Assembly: GCF_003660105.1 (NCBI RefSeq)
Contig: NZ_CP032823.1
Coordinates: 1,178,001-1,242,000, forward strand
Reading direction: 5' to 3'
Origin: Aliarcobacter cryaerophilus ATCC 43158
GTDB taxonomy: Bacteria; Campylobacterota; Campylobacteria; Campylobacterales; Arcobacteraceae
Length of the DNA stretch: 64,000 nucleotides
The notes under the pieces are model-generated. The model worked only from the letters and a program-made list of their open reading frames with translations, was not told where the DNA came from and made no database searches. Of this stretch, positions 61,466 through 64,000 are shown piece by piece. Made by a program: the position numbers and the translations under genes. The number at the start of each line of letters is the position of its first letter. Position 1 is the first letter of the stretch.

Positions 61466-62499
61466 TAAAAAAATCAATAATGTCACTTTTTGTGGCAAGC
61501 ATAGCAATTGCAAATCTAAATGCAAATGAAGCCCCTGCACTTCCAGTGCAAGTATTTAAAATAGAAAAAAAAGATATTACTACAAGTAAAACTTATCCAA
61601 CTATTTTGAAAGCTGTTGAGCAAGTAGATATTATTGCTCGAGTTTCTGGTACTTTAGAAGAAAAAAACTATACAGAGGGACAATTTGTAAAAAAAGGAAC
61701 TCTTCTTTATAAAATAGAACCTGATACTTATTTAGCAAATTTAAACTCAAAAAAAGCAAATTTTACAAAAGCAAAAAAAGATTTTGATAGAGCAAAATCT
61801 TTGATAGCTTCAAAATCTATCAGTCCTCAACAATTTGATGATTATACTTATCAATTTGAAAGTTCAAAAGCTGCTTTAGATGAAGCACAAATTCAATACA
61901 ACTATACAAAAGTTACTAGTCCAATAGATGGAATTGCTGGAATAAAAAAACAAGATATTGGAGATTTAGTAGGAACAACTCCTGCTAACTCTACACTTGT
62001 AACTATTACAAATACAAATCCAATTCATGCTGAATTTTCTCTTCCAAAAGAGGATATGAACAAATACTTAAGTCAAATTAGAGAAAATAAAGCAAAAATT
62101 AATTTAATAGTAGGTGATAAATTATTCAATGGAACTATTGATTTTGTTGCTCCTATAATTGATACAAATACTGATACGCTTCTTGTAAGAGCAAAAATTG
62201 ATAATCCAAACAATGAACTAATTGTTGGAAATTTTGCACAAATTGAAGTTTCAAATCTTGATTTAGGAGATATTTTTGTAGTTCCTGAAAATGCTGTTTT
62301 AAAAACAGCACAAGCAACAGTTGTAATTGTTGTAGCAGATGACAATATTGCAAAACCAACACCTGTTGTTGTTGGTGATTTAATTAAAGAAGGTGTTGTA
62401 GTAAAAAGTGGTTTAAAAGGTGGTGAGAAAATTATTATTAGCAATATTGCAAAAATAAGACCAAATACAAAAGTTCAAATTATAGATAAAGAGAAATAG
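61462..62499 (+). CDS. RND periplasmic adaptor protein, AcrA/CmeA type (system 2)
   Basis: A 345-residue membrane-fusion protein with signal peptide (1-21), lipoyl halves (VDIIARVSGTLEEKNYTEGQFVKKGTLLYKIEPD and YNYTKVTSPIDGIAGIKKQDIGDLV), a hairpin between them, a beta-barrel and a membrane-proximal domain, so it is full length. There is no lipobox cysteine. It ends two bases before the RND permease. Confidence 0.92.
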   Translation: MIKKSIMSLFVASIAIANLNANEAPALPVQVFKIEKKDITTSKTYPTILKAVEQVDIIARVSGTLEEKNYTEGQFVKKGTLLYKIEPDTYLANLNSKKANFTKAKKDFDRAKSLIASKSISPQQFDDYTYQFESSKAALDEAQIQYNYTKVTSPIDGIAGIKKQDIGDLVGTTPANSTLVTITNTNPIHAEFSLPKEDMNKYLSQIRENKAKINLIVGDKLFNGTIDFVAPIIDTNTDTLLVRAKIDNPNNELIVGNFAQIEVSNLDLGDIFVVPENAVLKTAQATVVIVVADDNIAKPTPVVVGDLIKEGVVVKSGLKGGEKIIISNIAKIRPNTKVQIIDKEK

Positions 62500-62501
62500 T
62501 T

Positions 62502-64000
62502 ATGATTTCAGCATTTTTCATACGAAATCCCGTTTTTGCGGGAGTTTTATCAATAATTATTTTCCTTGTTGGACTTGTTTCTATGACAAATCTTCCAATA
62601 GAACAATATCCAAAAGTTCTTCCTCCGCAAATTGTTGTAAGTACAAATTATCCAGGTGCAAGTGCAAATACTATTGCTAAAACAGTAGCAGCTCCTCTTG
62701 AGCAACAAATTAATGGTGCTAAAGATATGATTTATATGAACTCTTTAGCTGATGATAGTGGAAACTTATCAATTAGTGTATATTTTGAAGTAGGAACTGA
62801 TCCTGATAGTGCAAAAATTGATGTTAACAACAGAGTTCAAGCAGCACTCTCTTCAATGCCTGAGCAAGTTCAAAGAGTTGGAGTTGTTGTAGGAGAAAAA
62901 TCTCCTAGTATTCTTTTATTTGCTATGCTTCAATCTCCAAATAATACTTATGATTCAATCTACTTATCAAACTATGCTTTGTTAAATATGGTTGAAACTC
63001 TAAAAAGAGTTGAAGGTGTTGGAGATGCTATGATTTTTGGAGCAAAAGATTACTCTATTAGAGTTTGGCTTGACCCTTCAAAACTATCAAAATACTCTCT
63101 TGCTACAACTGATGTTATATCTGTTATAAAAGAGCAAAACAATCAATATGCAGCTGGAAAAATTGCAGCTGAACCAATTGCTAATAAGCAAATGTACACA
63201 TATACAATTCAAACTCCAGAGAGATTTGATGATCCTGTTCAGTTTGCTAATATTGTAATTCGTTCAAATCCTGATGGAAGTAGTTTAAAACTTAAAGATG
63301 TTGCTACAATAGAACTAGGTGCTAGTAATTATAGTATGCAAACAAGATTAAACAACGCTCCTTCTTTACCTATTGGAGTATTTTTACAAAGTGAAGCAAA
63401 TGCTTTAGAATCAGCAGCAGCTATTAAAAAAGCATTAGAAGAAGCTAGTAAAAACTTCCCTGAAGATATGACATATACTATTCCTTATGATAGTACAGAT
63501 TTTATTACAGCATCAATTGAAGAGGTTGTAAAAACATTTGTTGAAGCACTTATTTTAGTTATTTTAATTATTTTCTTGTTTTTACAAAACTGGCGAGCTA
63601 CAATTATTCCTTTAATTGCTGTTCCTGTATCAATTGTTGGAGCATTTGCAGGAATGTATGCTTTTGGATTTAGTATAAATCTTCTAACACTTTTTGGACT
63701 TGTTTTAGCTATTGGTATTGTTGTTGATGATGCTATTATAGTTATTGAAAATATAGAACGACACATGGATATGGGTAAAACTCCAAAAGAAGCAGGTTTT
63801 GCTGCTATGAAAGAAGTAACTGGAGCTTTAATTGCTATTATTTTAGTTTTAGGAGCTGTTTTTGTACCTGTTACTTTTATGGGTGGTTTAAGTGGTGAAA
63901 TGTATAGACAATTTGCTATTACTATTGTTATATCAGTTTTAATATCTGGATTTGTTGCTCTTACTTTAACACCAGCACTGTGTGTAAGAATATTAAAAAA
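62502..64000 (+). CDS. RND multidrug efflux permease, AcrB/CmeB type (partial)
   Basis: The gene runs off the right edge; 499 residues are visible. It starts ISAFFIRNPVFAGVLSIIIFLVGLVSM (TM1) followed by YPKVLPPQIVVSTNYPGASANTIAKTVAAPLEQQINGA, a hallmark of HAE-1 pumps. TM4 has GIVVDDAIIVIENIER, with both proton-relay aspartates present, unlike the split permease at 54-57 kb. It should export drugs or other hydrophobic compounds with the adaptor and TolC-like proteins upstream. Confidence 0.95.
   Translation, partial: MISAFFIRNPVFAGVLSIIIFLVGLVSMTNLPIEQYPKVLPPQIVVSTNYPGASANTIAKTVAAPLEQQINGAKDMIYMNSLADDSGNLSISVYFEVGTDPDSAKIDVNNRVQAALSSMPEQVQRVGVVVGEKSPSILLFAMLQSPNNTYDSIYLSNYALLNMVETLKRVEGVGDAMIFGAKDYSIRVWLDPSKLSKYSLATTDVISVIKEQNNQYAAGKIAAEPIANKQMYTYTIQTPERFDDPVQFANIVIRSNPDGSSLKLKDVATIELGASNYSMQTRLNNAPSLPIGVFLQSEANALESAAAIKKALEEASKNFPEDMTYTIPYDSTDFITASIEEVVKTFVEALILVILIIFLFLQNWRATIIPLIAVPVSIVGAFAGMYAFGFSINLLTLFGLVLAIGIVVDDAIIVIENIERHMDMGKTPKEAGFAAMKEVTGALIAIILVLGAVFVPVTFMGGLSGEMYRQFAITIVISVLISGFVALTLTPALCVRILK

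Noticed and set aside
62073-62444. A 123-residue antisense ORF in the second adaptor gene
   Set aside because: Shadow of a well-supported coding sequence on the plus strand; composition is not protein-like.
1-64000. tRNA, rRNA, CRISPR arrays, insertion sequences or prophage
   Set aside because: None was recognised by eye in the gaps; gaps are short and AT-rich and no transposase or repeat-spacer pattern was seen.

Overview
The window looks like chromosome from a Campylobacterota species of the Arcobacter/Aliarcobacter type. The DNA is very AT-rich and genes are tightly packed, with many 1-14 bp overlaps. Histidine kinases carry the HQWRQPL H-box common in this phylum. Formate dehydrogenase and Sox clusters sit together with a short ModE and paired RND pumps. 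This assignment is by gene content only; no rRNA, tRNA, CRISPR array or insertion sequence was seen.

Region 1 (1-14.6 kb, minus strand) is a formate dehydrogenase and tungsten/molybdenum cofactor locus. In transcription order it holds a polyferredoxin, a TorD-type chaperone, a small twin-arginine protein, the selenocysteine enzyme FdhA (UGA at 11251-11253 with a SECIS-like hairpin), FdhB and FdhC. After a palindromic operator-like site come FdhD, an unrecognised Cys-repeat protein, a short ModE, a cysteine-desulfurase-like protein, MoeA and the tungstate transporter TupABC. A second, nearly identical palindrome lies inside the desulfurase-like gene. The gene set covers metal import, cofactor insertion, sulfuration, export and electron transfer for one enzyme. 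selD at 20 kb supplies selenophosphate for the same protein.

Region 2 (14.7-24.6 kb) has a substrate-binding protein/histidine kinase/response regulator system divergent from the FDH operon. It is followed by a MerT/MerP-like pair overlapping a Tat-exported transglutaminase-like protein, then selD, a candidate small RNA with a strong terminator, a UvrD/Rep helicase and a CPA2-type antiporter.

Region 3 (24.8-35.2 kb) is a thiosulfate-oxidation cluster: soxC-soxD-soxX-soxY-soxZ-soxA, an unknown exported protein, then soxB between two terminators. Next come a cytochrome c/thioredoxin fusion, a MOSC protein, an exported DsrE-like protein, an exported alpha/beta hydrolase and an exported metallo-beta-lactamase-fold protein. 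The latter group looks like a periplasmic sulfur-handling accessory module.

Region 4 (35.3-52 kb) is mostly housekeeping: a degenerate HD-GYP protein, AtpI-like protein, ppnP, hemL, a possibly leaderless tonB-like gene, rodA, an RluD-type synthase, an Fn3 lipoprotein, trmB, ftsE, ftsX, an EnvC-like activator, an MreD-like membrane protein, mrdA (PBP2), fliP and a PAS/HD-GYP phosphodiesterase.

Region 5 (52-64 kb) contains two export systems. The first is TolC-adaptor-RND, with the RND permease split exactly at its midpoint into two overlapping genes, followed by a TlpA-like protein that has lost one active-site cysteine. The second is a MarR-type regulator divergent from TolC-adaptor-RND (AcrB type), which runs off the right edge. 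A PAS kinase/response regulator pair lies between them.
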